The notes under the pieces are model-generated. The model was not told where the DNA came from. It made no database searches and was given only the letters and a program-made list of their open reading frames with translations. This document shows, piece by piece, positions 43,254 through 55,845 of a DNA stretch of 64,000 nt (position 1 is the first letter of the stretch; every line of letters starts with the position of its first letter). This DNA comes from Stereum hirsutum FP-91666 SS1. Taxonomy: Eukaryota; Basidiomycota; Agaricomycetes; Russulales; Stereaceae. The DNA is taken from the NCBI RefSeq assembly GCF_000264905.1, contig NW_006763141.1:676600-740599 (forward strand), written 5' to 3'. The position numbers were made by a program, and so were the translations under genes.

Positions 43254-43991
43254 TTAGAAGCGCTCCTGCATGGCGGCCTTGCCCTCGGAGGCACGGACGG
43301 CGCCCTTCTCCTCCATCTGGGGCTTCTTCATTACTTTGCCCATGGTCTGCGAGAACGATGTGGTCAGTCAAAGTACGAGGCGGAGCAAAGGTGAGAGGGG
43401 GTAACGTACCTTCTCAGCGCCACCGATGACTTTGTCGGTCATCTTGGGCTTTCCGTGAGGTTCAGAGCCACCGAACTCAGAGCCGCGCTCCATACCGCCA
43501 GCGAGCTCATCTACAAAAGCACACAACCCATGAGCACAACGTAACATAGACTCTTAACTCGGCGAAAAAAAAGACTAACCAGTCCTCTCGTCCAAAGCTC
43601 TCGACTCCCCCTGATACCCACCCTCATACGCATCCCCACTCCTCGGCAAATTACCCCCCGCGCCCCTCCCCGTATCCAAATCCCTCGTCTCACCCTGATA
43701 CCCGCCCCTATACGCTCCCTCCCTCTGTCCCTGCGGCAGCTCACTCTCCATCCTCCTCCCCTGATCGAAGCCCCCCTCAAAGTTCCCCCCCGAAGTCGCA
43801 TTATGTCTCCCCTCGAAATTGTTCTCGATGTTCGAGGTGCTGTAGTCTGCGCTGGGGGCGGCGTTACCGCCGCGCGCGCCGGGGAGAGGCTCGGAGGTGT
43901 CGTGGATGTGGTGTTCGGGGCGCATGCCGGTGGTGGTGGTGCCGTATTCGCCGCCGCTGAAGTTGTTGTTGGTGTTGTCGAAGCCGGACAT
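43254..43991 (-). CDS. small hydrophilic protein with GGYQGE repeats
   Basis: Three exons: 43991-43580, 43510-43410 and 43346-43254, phases 1 and 0. The start MSGFDNTNNNF is followed by a Gly/Asn/Glu-rich disordered segment with two near-identical units, RGGYQGETRDLD and EGGYQGESRALD. The end carries KMTDKVIGGAEK and MGKVMKKPQMEEKGAVRASEGKA, the pattern of small charged CsbD-like or stress-associated proteins, where such segments form amphipathic helices. No catalytic residues. A TATA box lies about 110 bp upstream. A stress or desiccation role is a guess from composition. Confidence 0.7.
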
Positions 43992-45099
43992 GATAATGTG
44001 TTGTTCGAGTAAGTGGTTGGTTGGTTGTGGTGGTTGTGGTGGTGGTTATGCGAGTGGGATGATTGTGATGGGGAATCAATTCCTCGAAACGGTCTAAGGC
44101 TTATATACCATTCCGAGGTCTGAGGTCATTGTTCCACGGGCTACGTAGTGGAGAAAGGCCAGGAATAAGTGGAACGGTTGGTGAAGAGTGACATCATGGT
44201 TATCCTCTGGAGCGGAGAGAAAAAGATGGTACGTCACTTCCAAACGGAGCAATCCATTATGCTTACCTGGGCCAAAATATCAATAGAATTCCCCCCCATG
44301 ATGCATGACGCGCATATTCGGAGCAGGCGAGAAGCAGGACAGCTGCCAAGAGGGCGGCGGGTGAGCGGGGAACTTGAAAACAGGGGCAAAACTGTGATGT
44401 GGCGATGGTCAAGTGTGGCGCACTCAATGACGTCGTTGAGTCCCGACTTTCGGCGCTTCAACAGTTCAACGTCCAAGCTTTCCTCGAGCTCAAAAGCGCC
44501 GTAACTTACTCCCATAACGCACAACAACACAGCACGAAGTTTTCATGCACTCCCAAGAGAACACTGCGGACTCCGGAGAACTCCACGCTTTCAAAAGTCA
44601 CAGAGAGAAACCACGAGACATTATAAAAGCCATACAATGGCATACGCATACGGAGCAAAGAGCATAAACAAGTAAGCAGACAGGCAAAAGGAAAAAAAAA
44701 AGTCTGAAGGAACAACATAGAAATACTGTACACACGATACATGTCGATAGCACCCCTCATCAACTTGACCAAGCAGGACTGAGTACTGAATACCGACGAC
44801 CGGCTCCTATATAAGGGTTCGTCGAAGTAAAAGGGCATCCTGAGGGAATAAAGAAGTGAGTTATGAGCTGACCGTCGTGGAATATGAAAACGCGTGGAGG
44901 ATCGGAGGAAGATGAAAAGTGTACATGGAGAGGGTGAAACAAAGGAGTTAGAGGTGAAGTCGTGATTGCCAAAGGAGGTGTATCGGACCAAGGTAATAGG
45001 AGTGGCAGAAAAGACAAACAAACCCAAACCCACGGAAAACACATACGCAAGAGCACCACACCACACCGCCACTGTTAGACACAAAAAAAAACCAACAAC
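43992..45099. other. promoter region and histone 3' UTR
   Basis: Holds the upstream region of the hydrophilic-protein gene and the long 3' flank of H2A.Z. An apparent minus-strand frame at 44506-45084 has no family features and is read as UTR. Confidence 0.5.
44100..44107 (-). promoter_or_regulatory. TATA box of the GGYQGE protein gene
   Basis: TATATAAG on the minus strand, 109 bp before the ATG at 43991. Confidence 0.55.
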
Positions 45100-45953
45100 T
45101 CAACCCGAAGCCGAAGCCGCCGCCGTCGCCTGCGCCTCCTTCTTCTGCTGCGCCTTACTCGCCGTCAAGCTCTTATGGATGAACGGCAGCACACCACCAC
45201 CTGCGATCGTCGCCTTCACGAGGATATCGAGCTCTTCGTCGCCTCGGATGGCGAGTTGGAGGTGGCGGGGCGTTATGCGTTTTACGCGGAGATCTTTGGA
45301 TGCGTTGCCTATAGATTGTTGCACATCGATAGCGTCACAGTGAAACAATGAAAGGGGGTGGATAGTAAGGAGTCAGTCAGTGTACAGGTGCGACGAAGTA
45401 GACAGACAAAAGAACCGAGGACGGTAAGAAACAAAAAGCACAAACGTACCGGCAAGTTCCAAAACTTCAGCAGTGAGGTACTCCAGGATAGCAGAACAAT
45501 AAACGGCGGCCTTCGCTCCGATCCGGACGTTATTCTGCGTGCGCTGCTTCAGGTATCTGTGGATACGACCGACAGGGAACTACAGAAAAAAATCGTTCCA
45601 CCGCCACCCGAAAAATCAAGAACCAGAAACCAAAAAAGTTAGCACTCGCGTTTCAGATTTTACACAAATACATGTACTCGGACGAGGGAGAACAGGAATC
45701 GAGATGTGATGTGAAAACAGAACATGGGTCCCAGCATGAGCATGTCCGGCACGTAGGTATTGCAGACAACAGCAGAACCACACCGTCCTCGCCACCCATT
45801 TTCAAGAATGAAACCAGGAAGAAAGGAAAAAAGGAAACACACCTGCAACCCCGCCTTCGCACTCCTCGTCTGAAACGTCTTCGGCGCATTCGCCGCAGCC
45901 TGCGAGTTCGCGCCGTCGCCCGCCTTGGATTTACCTCCTCGTCCTGGTGCCAT
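45100..45953 (-). CDS. HTZ1: histone H2A.Z
   Basis: Three exons: 45953-45843, 45579-45450 and 45308-45100, phases 0 and 1, giving 149 residues. The amino tail [16 protein letters not shown] leads into the histone fold: [56 protein letters not shown]. The carboxy end, [20 protein letters not shown] and [21 protein letters not shown], is diagnostic of the H2A.Z variant rather than canonical H2A. There is no SQ(E/D) carboxy motif, so it is not H2A.X. The protein is deposited at promoters by SWR1-type remodellers in other eukaryotes. The tail after HKSL is Ala/Gln-rich. ASF1 follows upstream on the same strand. Confidence 0.95.
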
Positions 45954-46792
45954 TGCTTCTTTGAGTTTTTAGTTTATGGAGTTCGTGGGGTGGAGGTGTG
46001 AAAGGGTAGTCTGTGTTTGAATGACCGGATACGCGTGGAAGTGGATATGTTAGTGATTTATCATGCGAGCGCGAGGTAAGACAAAGACGGAGACGGAGAC
46101 AGAGAGAGAGACAGGGGAAAACGTGGTAGACACGCCGATTTATGTCTCCTTTCTTTCTCTTTCCTTCGTCCCTTCCTCACGCGACAATACATAAAAAAAG
46201 GACAACATAAAAGAACATACAGAATCAGCGCCTTGCTTTAATTTCCAAGGGTCGAAGTGGCGGCGTTCGTGGTGGTATGAGGGGAATGAGCAAGAGTCGA
46301 GCGAGGTGAACGAAGACGCGCGACGCGAAAGTGGCTGAAAGGCTCAAGGTGGTCCGTGGAAGTCAAAAGCAAGAGGCGCGTGGGGATTGCCGGGCCAATC
46401 AGCGGAAAGTGAAACCTTGTGAAATGCGGTCAACGGAATCACGTGGTTCATATGTAGCGCGTTTCTATGCGCATTGCGCCACCGCCACATGTGCATGTGC
46501 ACTCAGAGGGTTTTGGGATCGTGTTCGTTGCTCGACTGTGAAAGGTGGTGAGGACGATCCCATCTCAATCCCACAGCACTGAGTTAGATTTAGAGTTACT
46601 TGGTGGCAGAGCGAACGAGCCTTGGATATAGTATTCCACAATTAGCTCTGTGTGGTAAGTAGGTAGTTAAAGAGATCGTGACGATAATAGATACAGTCCG
46701 GGGCCTACAAAGACATGTTTAATCCGTAAAAGACGACAGACATTATGGCATCAAGCCTAAAAGCAAAGGAATACGGGAAATATAAGGGCAGG
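45954..46792. other. H2A.Z promoter and ASF1 3' UTR
   Basis: Contains a GA-rich tract near 46080-46115, probably part of the H2A.Z promoter. No further gene is seen. Confidence 0.5.
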
Positions 46793-47600
46793 TTATGGTG
46801 CTGGCGTGCCATTGGCCTGTGGCTCTCCCATGGGATCGTCTTCGTCTGCGAGGTCGTCTGCGGAGGGAACGGCTGCAGAGTTGGCTGCGCCTGATGCGGT
46901 CTGCATCATCGCTTGTGCTGGTACGACATCCCTAATAACCACACGTATATTCCAACAACGTCAATTCCTCAACCCAAACAACACACCCTCTGATCACAAA
47001 GAAAACACTCCACCAAACAGAAAAACACGCACCACTTAATCTGAAACCTCGTCACCCTCGGCTTCGTACTAATATCCCTCACGAGCCTCTCAAACTGCAC
47101 CTTACCCGGCGGTGTCTCCTTCATCTCCTCATTATCGTACTCCGTGTTCTGGTAGTACCCCACCCGGACGAACTCCTGATCGCGATAGCTTCCCGTGAGG
47201 ATGAGCGCCGCTACACCGAGGACGTCTTCTGTTGGGATTTTGGACGGTGAAGGTGCCGAGCCTTCGAATTCGAAGGAGTTGACGCCGATGGGGACGGGAC
47301 CGACGAGACAGTCGTCGAGTTCTTGGTCGAGCTCTTCGTTTCCCGGTGAAGAGACGTAGATGAGACGCCATTCGAGGTCTGGTGGGTGATGGGAAAATAA
47401 GCGATGTGTTGGAAATATGTTGGGGAGTGTAGGACGTACCATCTTTCAAAGCGGCGATGCACTCGAAGGTGACGCGAAAGTGATATGGGTCGAGGAAGCG
47501 TGCGGGGTTATTGAGGAACTCGACGTTCTGAAAAATGAGTGTAAATGTGGCTATCAGCACCGATTATGCTCAGGCTTACCCGGATGGTTACGATGGACAT
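46793..47600 (-). CDS. ASF1: histone H3-H4 chaperone ASF1
   Basis: Four exons: 47600-47580, 47527-47440, 47378-47033 and 46931-46793, phases 0, 1, 2, giving 197 residues. The sequence has the whole conserved Asf1 beta-sandwich: MSIVTIRNVEFLNNPARF, HFRVTFECIAALKDDLEWRL, YVSSPGNEELDQELDDCLVG, PVPIGVNSFEFEG, DVLGVAALILTGSYRDQEFV, RVGYYQNTEYDNEEMKE and RDISTKPRVTRFQIKW. A short acidic tail (DDLADEDDPMG) is much reduced compared with budding yeast. ASF1 binds the H3-H4 dimer and hands it to CAF-1 or HIRA during nucleosome assembly. The gene is divergent to the RasGEF gene (540 bp gap). Confidence 0.95.
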
Positions 47601-48139
47601 GGTGAGATGGGATAGGAAGGATGGAGAGAGAGAGGATGGCAGGGCAGGGCACAGGGAGCAAGAGAAACACGTACGCGGCTGAACGCGACAATAGCGCGTC
47701 TGGTCACACGGTGACCGAGGGTGTGACCCCGCGTCCCGGAGCCGCGCACGCGAGAATCGGATCCATTTCGGTCGGGGTATCTGAAATGGGAATATTCCTT
47801 GTGTTTTCGCTCGCTTTTGTTTTCTGCCTTTCTCCGTACGTTCAGCAGCACCCAGACCAGTCCCAGCGGGCGATCTGTTTCAAAGCTGAGCAGGACCGCA
47901 ATCCGACTTGTCTCGCTCTTCTTCACTCTTCTTCGACCTTTCTGCTTTCTTGAACCCCACCGCGACGATTGAACGAACGAAACCCGCGACGCAAGCGACG
48001 AAACTATCTACCTGGATTCTTTGTACTCTTTCTTAGGGCTTTTTGCTATCCATGTGCTACTAGATCTTCCGCCTCCAATTCTACCCACTAAACTCCCTGC
48101 CTCTTCGATACCCTTCATACACGCATTCTACAGCCCACA

Positions 48140-51100
48140 ATGTCTTCACCCCCAACTACCTCTTCACCCCTCGACAACGACGACGACGACTCGTCCTCAG
48201 TCACCACCCCCGTCGTATCCACTCTCATCCCCACATCCCTCCAGATGTCTCCCAGTTCCCAATCATCATCATCCCAGAGCCTCTCCTCCACCGCCTCGTC
48301 CTCGCCCGTCCTCACCTCACCCGGCCTCCAGGAAAGTCCGAGCCATCTCCGCCTTCCGATCCCGACGCCGACATCGAACAGGTCCCAGAGCTCGTTTGCG
48401 TTCATGGAATTGAGTGGCGAGGAGGATGCGGGAGAGTTTGGAGATCTGCCGCCTGAGATGGCGGCGGCTGATATTTCGCTTGCACGTGAGTCCCCGCTTC
48501 AATCTTTTACTTGATGTGGTGTTTTGTGGATGTGTTCTTCGTTTTTCGTCTTGTCTGGGGGCGGTGTGGGGTGTTTTGTTTGGGCTGTATCCGTGTACAG
48601 CGCGTATACTCGATGCGCTCGATACGGCCGCCGTTCTATTTTACTCGGTAGCCTACATAACGTGCGGCAGCCCCTTTCAAGAGGTATTGAGCACAAAGTC
48701 TACTCGAGAAGTTGCTCCTGTTGCTGAGAGCGCATATTCGTGTAATAGCTCTTGTCAGTGGCTTGCACTCGCCACGCTTGGGAAATGGAGGAGCAGATTC
48801 CGATTAGACGTCCACAACCTTCCCCTTTCTACCACCGCCCCTCGCTTTGCCTTTGAGTTGAAGTCGGACCATAAAGGAGTCATCTTGGCATTACTCATCG
48901 CTCGTCGCAAAAGACGCGGCAGCCCACCTTGGCCATCTCCCTGGGTCCACACAATTGCCTCAATGTTATCCTGCCCAGCACACAGAGGCGCGCGATCGAC
49001 CGCCGCGGTCTTAGCTTTCCCTCTTTCCATTTTGCGCGCCACTCTCTTCGTACCTGAGGCTCTCCGCGGTATCGCAGAGCTATCAGAGGACTCGAGGACT
49101 GTTCGGGCTCGCATTATCACCTCTTTTCAGGCGCAGAGCCCACGCAGATGCAAGCACGAGCTGTAGTGCGTTCCAATCGCATCTGGCCTCTCTTCGGATG
49201 GTGTGCTCTCACATCCATCGACGCTGGTGGCGGACCGGCTTCTTTTCCCACACCGTACTCGTCCACATACTTCGAACCTCCGAGCAGAAGGTTTGGGCTC
49301 ATCGGGTCCGTAATAGTGGCGTACGTGTCAACAGTCAACCAATATAGCCCCTTTCGCGTCTCCTGTATGACTGTAATGGATGTGGCCCACTTCTGACGAG
49401 ATTAGTGCTGCTGCTACTTTTTAATTATACCCTTGTGGGCTGTCGTCTCCTGCCTCCATTCCCTGTCATTCTCGTCATGAACCCTCTCTCTGCGTCGAAC
49501 ACTCGCTAACCTCCGTGTCTAATTCTGGGGTCTCTTTTTTCTTGCGGCGCCTGTGTACTTGCAGCGGACGGCTCGTTCGTGGAGACGTCTTCAGCGACGG
49601 TGGCGTACGACCTGAAGAAACGGTACGATCGCTACCTCGGCGTGGGCATGGAGATCCGCTCTCCATACGCCATAACCGCGTTCGTGAACCAACACGGAAA
49701 GCAGATGTTCCGAGTAGGGTAAGTTCGCGCTTGTTCGCTTGCTCGCTCGCTCTTGCCCTGTATGTCAATGTTTAAGTTTATCTTCTGCGCCGAACCACAG
49801 GAACCGGGAAATGTCGGCCCCCGCGGCATCTGGACAGGAAGCGGAACAGCGGACGACGATGCAGCTCGAGAGGAACAGCAACATCAGCACCACCAACACC
49901 AATCACAACACCCACAACATCCACAACAGCACCAACAGCAGCAATAATAGCAACAGCGCGCAGCCACAGACACCGAAACCGCAAAAATCACCGGCGTCGT
50001 CGAGGTCAGATGGGCGGCAGAAGAGGCGCTCGAGGATGAGCATGCAGGCGCTCTTCGCTCCCTCCGTCTTCCCGCCGGCGCGCGGCGATTCGGGGTTCCC
50101 TCCCATGTCCAGCACCTCCTTCTCCAGCACAAAGACTACCTCCTCTTCGTCGCAGCATTCCCAGACGCCGGCACATGTACAGGCAGGCACCGCGCCCCGG
50201 ATGGTCGTCCCGCCGAACGCAAACGCACATCATCATCATCATGCCCACGCGAACGCGAACGGGAACGGAAACGGGATCCAATCGCCTCCGACGAGGAAGT
50301 TGAGGAAGACGAGGTCGAATCCGCAGCTTCCTGCGCCGCCTGCCGCGGAGTCATCTGCGTCTGGATCTGCGGCTCCTCAGCCTCCGACGCCTGCTGCGAG
50401 GGTGCACTCGCATAGTGTCACCGCGGCGGATATGCCCAGGCTGCCCAGCGTCGCGGTGGCGCCCGATAGTAGGGAGTCTACTTTAATGGCAGCGACGGAG
50501 GTGGTCAAGCAGCCGAGGGGCGATATTTTTTCGGATGTGATGGAGTGGAACGCGCCGCCGTCGCCTTTTCATAATTCGAGCGAGTCGCCGTCGCCTTCTA
50601 CGTCTTACGAGGACGACGAGAGCGATGGTGGAGGAGCACTTTTACCGCTGATCGTCATGCAGCCTTTCGGACCCGGGGTGACGTTCGACTCTCCGTCGAG
50701 GAAGTCCGATTCGCTCTTGATCTCCCCGCCGGTGTTGCGCGAGATGCAGTCGTTCGAGTCTGGGCTGACCGCTAAAGCAGATCCGGACTCTCGAATCGGC
50801 AGATCCAGTCTCTTGTCCCCTCTCAAACCACTGTCGACCACACAGAGTCAGACCATCGAGGAGACGCCGCCCTCCCCGGATTTAGTAGAGCCGGAAGGAG
50901 CGGCCTCGCCGTCGCCGCCACCTTCACCACTTCCTCCTCCACGGCCGCAGACGCTCTCGCCCCCCCGGGCAGCCGATCCTTCGTACCTCCCTACCGTGCA
51001 GACCCAGATCCACACGCGATATCCGACAGAGGTGTTCGATGTTCTGCAGACGTACCGTGGGCTTCCGCTGCTCGATAGGCTGTTTGCGGACTCGACAGAG

Positions 51101-54100
51101 ACGACGGTGATCAAGATGTCGGCGAATGCGGACGAGACGGCAGCGCCGAGGGACGACCCGCGGTTCGTGATCTGGGGCGAAGTCTACCCCGACCCGGAGG
51201 ACCATCTGTCCGTCTCCCAAGAAAGTCAGACGAACCTGTCCTCGTCGCGTTCTGGCGTCTCGCGCCGAAAGAGCACGACGAAGGGCAATAAGGAATCGAC
51301 GCTCTCGATCGACGGTACGCAGCCGAAGGTCCGGGTGCATTCGCCTCTGGGACCACAGAAGGTCTTGGTCGCGGCCACGATCGAACGATGGATCGCGCAG
51401 CTCACGAGCGACCTGAATTACGACGAGCTGCTGATTTTCTTCCTCACCTATCGCACGTACATCAGCGCCGTCGATCTCTGCCATCTCTTGATTTGTCGGT
51501 TTCATTGGGCATTGGGTCAGCCGAGCTCGAGCTCGAAGCAGGACGAGATGGTGAGGAGGATAGTGAGGGTGAGGACGTTCGTGGCGTTGCGGTACTGGCT
51601 CTTGACGTTCTTCGCGATCGATTTTATGCCGAATCGGGATTTGAGGCTGCTCCTCGCGAGTTGGCTGAACTCGCTGAAGAGGGACCCGATCCTTTTGAAG
51701 CACAGCGATGCGACGGTGAGTGCTTTTATATCCGATTCGCTCTCTAAATCACGGGCAGGATGTCTGATTCTCATCGTGATACAGAGTACGGTGCGGAAGC
51801 TGATATCGGTGGTGAGGGAGTGCCGAGAGGTGCATGCGAGACGGGAAAGACCATCTACGTCTGGCCCACGCCCGTCGGCTGCATCTCTACCGAGCGCTCC
51901 GCCCACAACTGCTCAGATCTTTGGCCCTCTTTTCGGCGGGGACGCGCTCCCCCGGCAGCCTTCGAACGAATCCGATATCGACCTCGATTTCTTCGCGGAC
52001 GAGACTTCGACGTCTAGCATGGGCAACGGCGCTTTCGACGCCGCGGTCAATCCGGACATGTTGAACGGTGGACCGATGAATAAGACGGCGTCGGCTTCGT
52101 TAGCGGTGATGCAGCAGCCGCTCAATAGGGCGATCCTTCATCATGCACCGACGGCCTCGGCCAATATGGCGGTCATGCCTACTTCTGCGACGTTACCCGT
52201 TCATACGAACGTACTTTCGAGGGCGTTGGTCAGGACGTTTGGAAGGCTAGGACGATGGAAACGGCAGTTGAATTCGAGGTCGTCGGTGCCGACGCCGATG
52301 GGACCGTGCGCGGACGTGTCGGCGTTTGATCTCGAGTTGAATGCGACGGGGGATTTGCTTACGGTGCGAGGTGGGATGGAACAGTATCTCAAGATGTTCG
52401 ACTTGAACAGGCCTTCGACTTCGACTGCAGTTGCTGATCCCTCTGCGATTGGTTCGGCGTACGGACAACCGTCGACGGCACCCTCAGCCGCCGAGGCTGA
52501 GCCCGCAGAAGAGGTCATCGCCGTTGAAACGGAAGGCGACGCCGAGGCGGATGCGGATGCTCAATCGCTTGCAGACGTTCCGGAGGCATCGGATGAAAGC
52601 GCTGGGACTTATGCAGGAGGTGCAGCTACCCCAAGCATCGCCTCGTCCGATATTCAGGTTTCCCTCCGCCCCGTCAATCATTCTCGACATTCTTCCGGAT
52701 CCTCTGGTTCTTCAGATTACGGCGAACCGATAGCCCGGTCTTCGCATTCGATACCTCCCAGCCCTGCAGCCTCTGTGAATCCTTCCCTTGCCGCTCGACC
52801 CTCTCCGTCCGCGCGACAGCCACCACCTTCATGGCAGATGGACGTCGTCTCCATTGACGATTTGGATCTATCCGACTCTGCATCCGATAAGTCGACTCCT
52901 GCGTTACCGCCTGGTTTGCAGAAAACACCACGCCGACTGCCTCTGCGTCGAGATTTCGAGTTCGTGGATCGGAATCGGGATAGCGTTTCGTCGATGGGCC
53001 TCGCGTCGCACGAGTCGATGATCTCGCCTGCTAGTTCGACTACGTCTTCGATGTCGGGAGGTGGATTGGGCAGCACGATTCAGCAATGGCAAATGAATGC
53101 GCTCGTGGATTCGCTCAGCGATGACGATGAAGTTGGGGATGTCGAGGACGCGCTGAAGAGGCTCGAGGGACAGATGAGCCCACAGAAGCAGAAGAAGAAG
53201 GAGTCGAAGGTGGATAATTGGATTAGGGCGATCAGGGGCCGTATGGATGCGGGAGACTATACGGACGAGGCGCCGAGGTTTTCTGCGGAGTTTTCGGACG
53301 ATGTTAACGAGCCGTATCCGTACGACCACCACGACTTGAACGGCGGCGCTTCGTCGTCCTCGAACGTTGGTGGTGGCGAACCGTCGAATTTACGCGTCCG
53401 ATCGTCTGTGCAATCGGAGGTGTCGTTGTTGGCTCCGGGGCATGAAGGATCGGAGGACGTGACGCCTCTCGCGACGCAAACTTCTCATTCCATCCCGACT
53501 ACGGCAGTCAGCACACCTGGAAGCGAAGCCCGGCCACACGTCGAAGACGTCGTCCCCATCGAAATCTTGCAGAGCAGAGTCCTGTCCTTGTCGCCCACGC
53601 ACTCCCCAGAAGCAACGCCCATGTCCCCTCCCGTCCTCACTCCCCCCATATCCAAGTTCGGTTCCGCACAGATCCCGCAATATCACCGCTCCTGGGTACA
53701 CGCGCACAGCGCCGGCGAACTCGCACAACATTTCACCATGATCGATCGGGAATTGTTCCTCGGCGTGAAGTTCGAGGAGCTCGTGTCGGCGGAATGGGTC
53801 GGTCTGATCGACGAGGCGAATATTTTGGATTGGGGACAGTTTTTGAAAGATAGGGCGAGGTGGAAGGCGGAGGGACGCGGGGGGTACAAGACGAGCGCTT
53901 TGGTCGCGACGAGAGGGAGATTTAACCTCATTGCTAATTTTGTGTTGTCGGAGATTGTGCTCACACCGCCCGCGGACCGGCCGGCGCTGGTGGGGAAGTT
54001 CATCCGTATCGCCTGGGTGAGTCTTACCTATTCTTGTTTTTATCTATGCAACGAGGACGGCAATTAATAGGGATGTGTGTTTCGCAGAAATGCTACAATG

Positions 54101-54814
54101 TGAACAACTACAGTACTCTGGTGGCCATCATCGCTGGCCTTCGCAGCGAATGGGTCACGAAGGTGATGCGCACGTCCTGGCATCGGGTGAACGTGTACAA
54201 TCGGCGGATGTTCAAGGACCTCACAGCGTTCACGGACAGTACGGACGATTTCGTTCATATTCGCAATACCGTGGCGGCGATGTCGGACGACGCAAAGGCG
54301 ACTGTGTCTGAGGACCCTGTGGCGCCTGCGAAGAACCATACTCACCGGCATCGGGCGACGTCAGACTTGAAGCCAGCTAAACCTCAGTCGTGTGTTCCCT
54401 TCATCGGTATGTTGACTCTTCCTCACCCTATGCTCTACGCTCATTGCATTTCTTCTTTTGTCAGGTATATACCTCTCCCCTCTACACCGATTCAGCCAGC
54501 TCCCGGATCTTATCGACCCTACGGCACCGAACGAGGCCTCAGGCGTAGATCAATACGGCAACCTCATCCACCCCGCCCACCCAGACGTATTCTCCACCCT
54601 CGCTCCTCTGCCACCTTCCATGCAACTCGAACCGCTCATCAACGTCCATAAGCAACGACTCATCGCTGGATCCATCAAGGCGCTCGTTGCTGGCCAACAT
54701 CTGGCGAGTCGCGTCCAGTTCCCCATTGATCGTAAACTATTCCAGAAATGCCTGAAGTTGAGGGGACTTGATCAGGATACGTTGCAGAGGGCGTATCAGA
54801 TGTATCCTCATTGA
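48140..54814 (+). CDS. Ras-family guanine nucleotide exchange factor
   Basis: Six exons: 48140-48485, 49565-49718, 49801-51715, 51785-54016, 54088-54406, 54465-54814. Phases are consistent and give 1771 residues. Exon 1 is Ser-rich. Exon 2 holds YDLKKRYDRYLGVGMEIRS and AITAFVNQHGKQMFRVG. A long disordered region follows with NHNTHN repeats and proline-rich segments. RasGEF_N (about residues 685-810) reads VLVAATIERWIAQL, YDELLIFFLTYRTYIS and LRYWLLTFFAIDF. The catalytic RasGEF domain (about 1440-1770) has HSAGELAQHFTMIDRELF, NLIANFVLSEIVLTP, KCYNVNNYSTLVAIIAGL, WVTKVMRTSW and FIGIYLSPLHRF. It would load GTP on a Ras, Rap or similar GTPase (Cdc25 or Lte1 type). Intron 1 is 1079 nt. Intron 3 (69 nt) is stop-free and in frame. 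Confidence 0.85.
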
Positions 54815-55845
54815 CTAGAGGATAGGACGAGAACGCTGGAACGCGTGGATATTGCGTTGTGGTTGTGAGTGGGTGGGTGTACTTATTGTACGTTTGAAGT
54901 CTGGCTTCGGTGTCATAATGGGAGGGTATTGGCTGGGTATGTACATGGATGTGAGTGTATGGACTTTGGGCTTTTTTGGTTTAACGACGAACGTGTCCTC
55001 CCCCTCACCAACCCATTCCACGGATCGGCTCTCGCTCTCAGTACCCAGTCTCCAAACCATCGTTGTTATCGTTATCATCCTCGTCCTCCGCTTTCTGTCC
55101 TCTGTCCTTTGTCCTCTACCATCTGTCCATACCTCTCATCTTCTTTGCTCTCCCCTCTTACGATCTCCCCTATGGACTCCTTTTCCAGTTCTCCCCTCCT
55201 CTCCTCCGTTTCCGTTCATTTGTTCCACTCCTCCTTGATTTCATCCATTTACCCAAGTCGTCCGGTCTAGTCCTCGCGGTGCATCAGCAGTCTCCGCCCT
55301 CCGAATCCTCCCTCAGTCTATTATGTTACAGTGTCATTGCTTTCGTGTTATTATTTTTCTTTCCCCTTTTTTTCTTACTACTACTACTTCGCGGCGAAGT
55401 CACGATATCAATCATGTGGATAGATGGTTTTTTCTTTTTTGTTTGGTAGTCGTGAGATTTTGTAGTACTGAAGTCGAGTCGCGCACGAACGCTGAGGTCT
55501 GTCTGTTGAGATGACGGCTTGGTGTGGTGTGCCAGTGGAATATAATAAATGTTCAAATTGTCTAACATCCGGAGGCGAAGCGGAAGTATATCACATTTAT
55601 ATGTTCGTTCGAGCTCCGCGGCGGTAGACCGCCGGAGGAGATCGGGCGCTCGATCATCTGTGTCATTTCCGCTGAAGAAGAACGTGAACCCCCATCTGCC
55701 CCAAACCGTGCGCTGTCCCTTTGTTATAATAAAGAAAGTGACTTTTGCTATCTAAACTGTAGTCCTGCTAATTTATTACCATATGTTAACAGTACTACAC
55801 AGAAACTTGAAGTGCCATGAACGTGTCCACGAGTCATCTAACCTC
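54815..55845. other. 3' UTRs of convergent genes
   Basis: CT- and T-rich sequence without coding signal. Confidence 0.5.

Noticed and set aside
44506..45084. 192-codon minus-strand frame downstream of H2A.Z
   Set aside because: Low-complexity, phenylalanine-rich translation of a T-rich 3' UTR; no conserved motif.
50200..50300. His/Ala/Asn repeat in RasGEF considered as an unusual element
   Set aside because: Ordinary disordered low-complexity linker, common in fungal RasGEFs.
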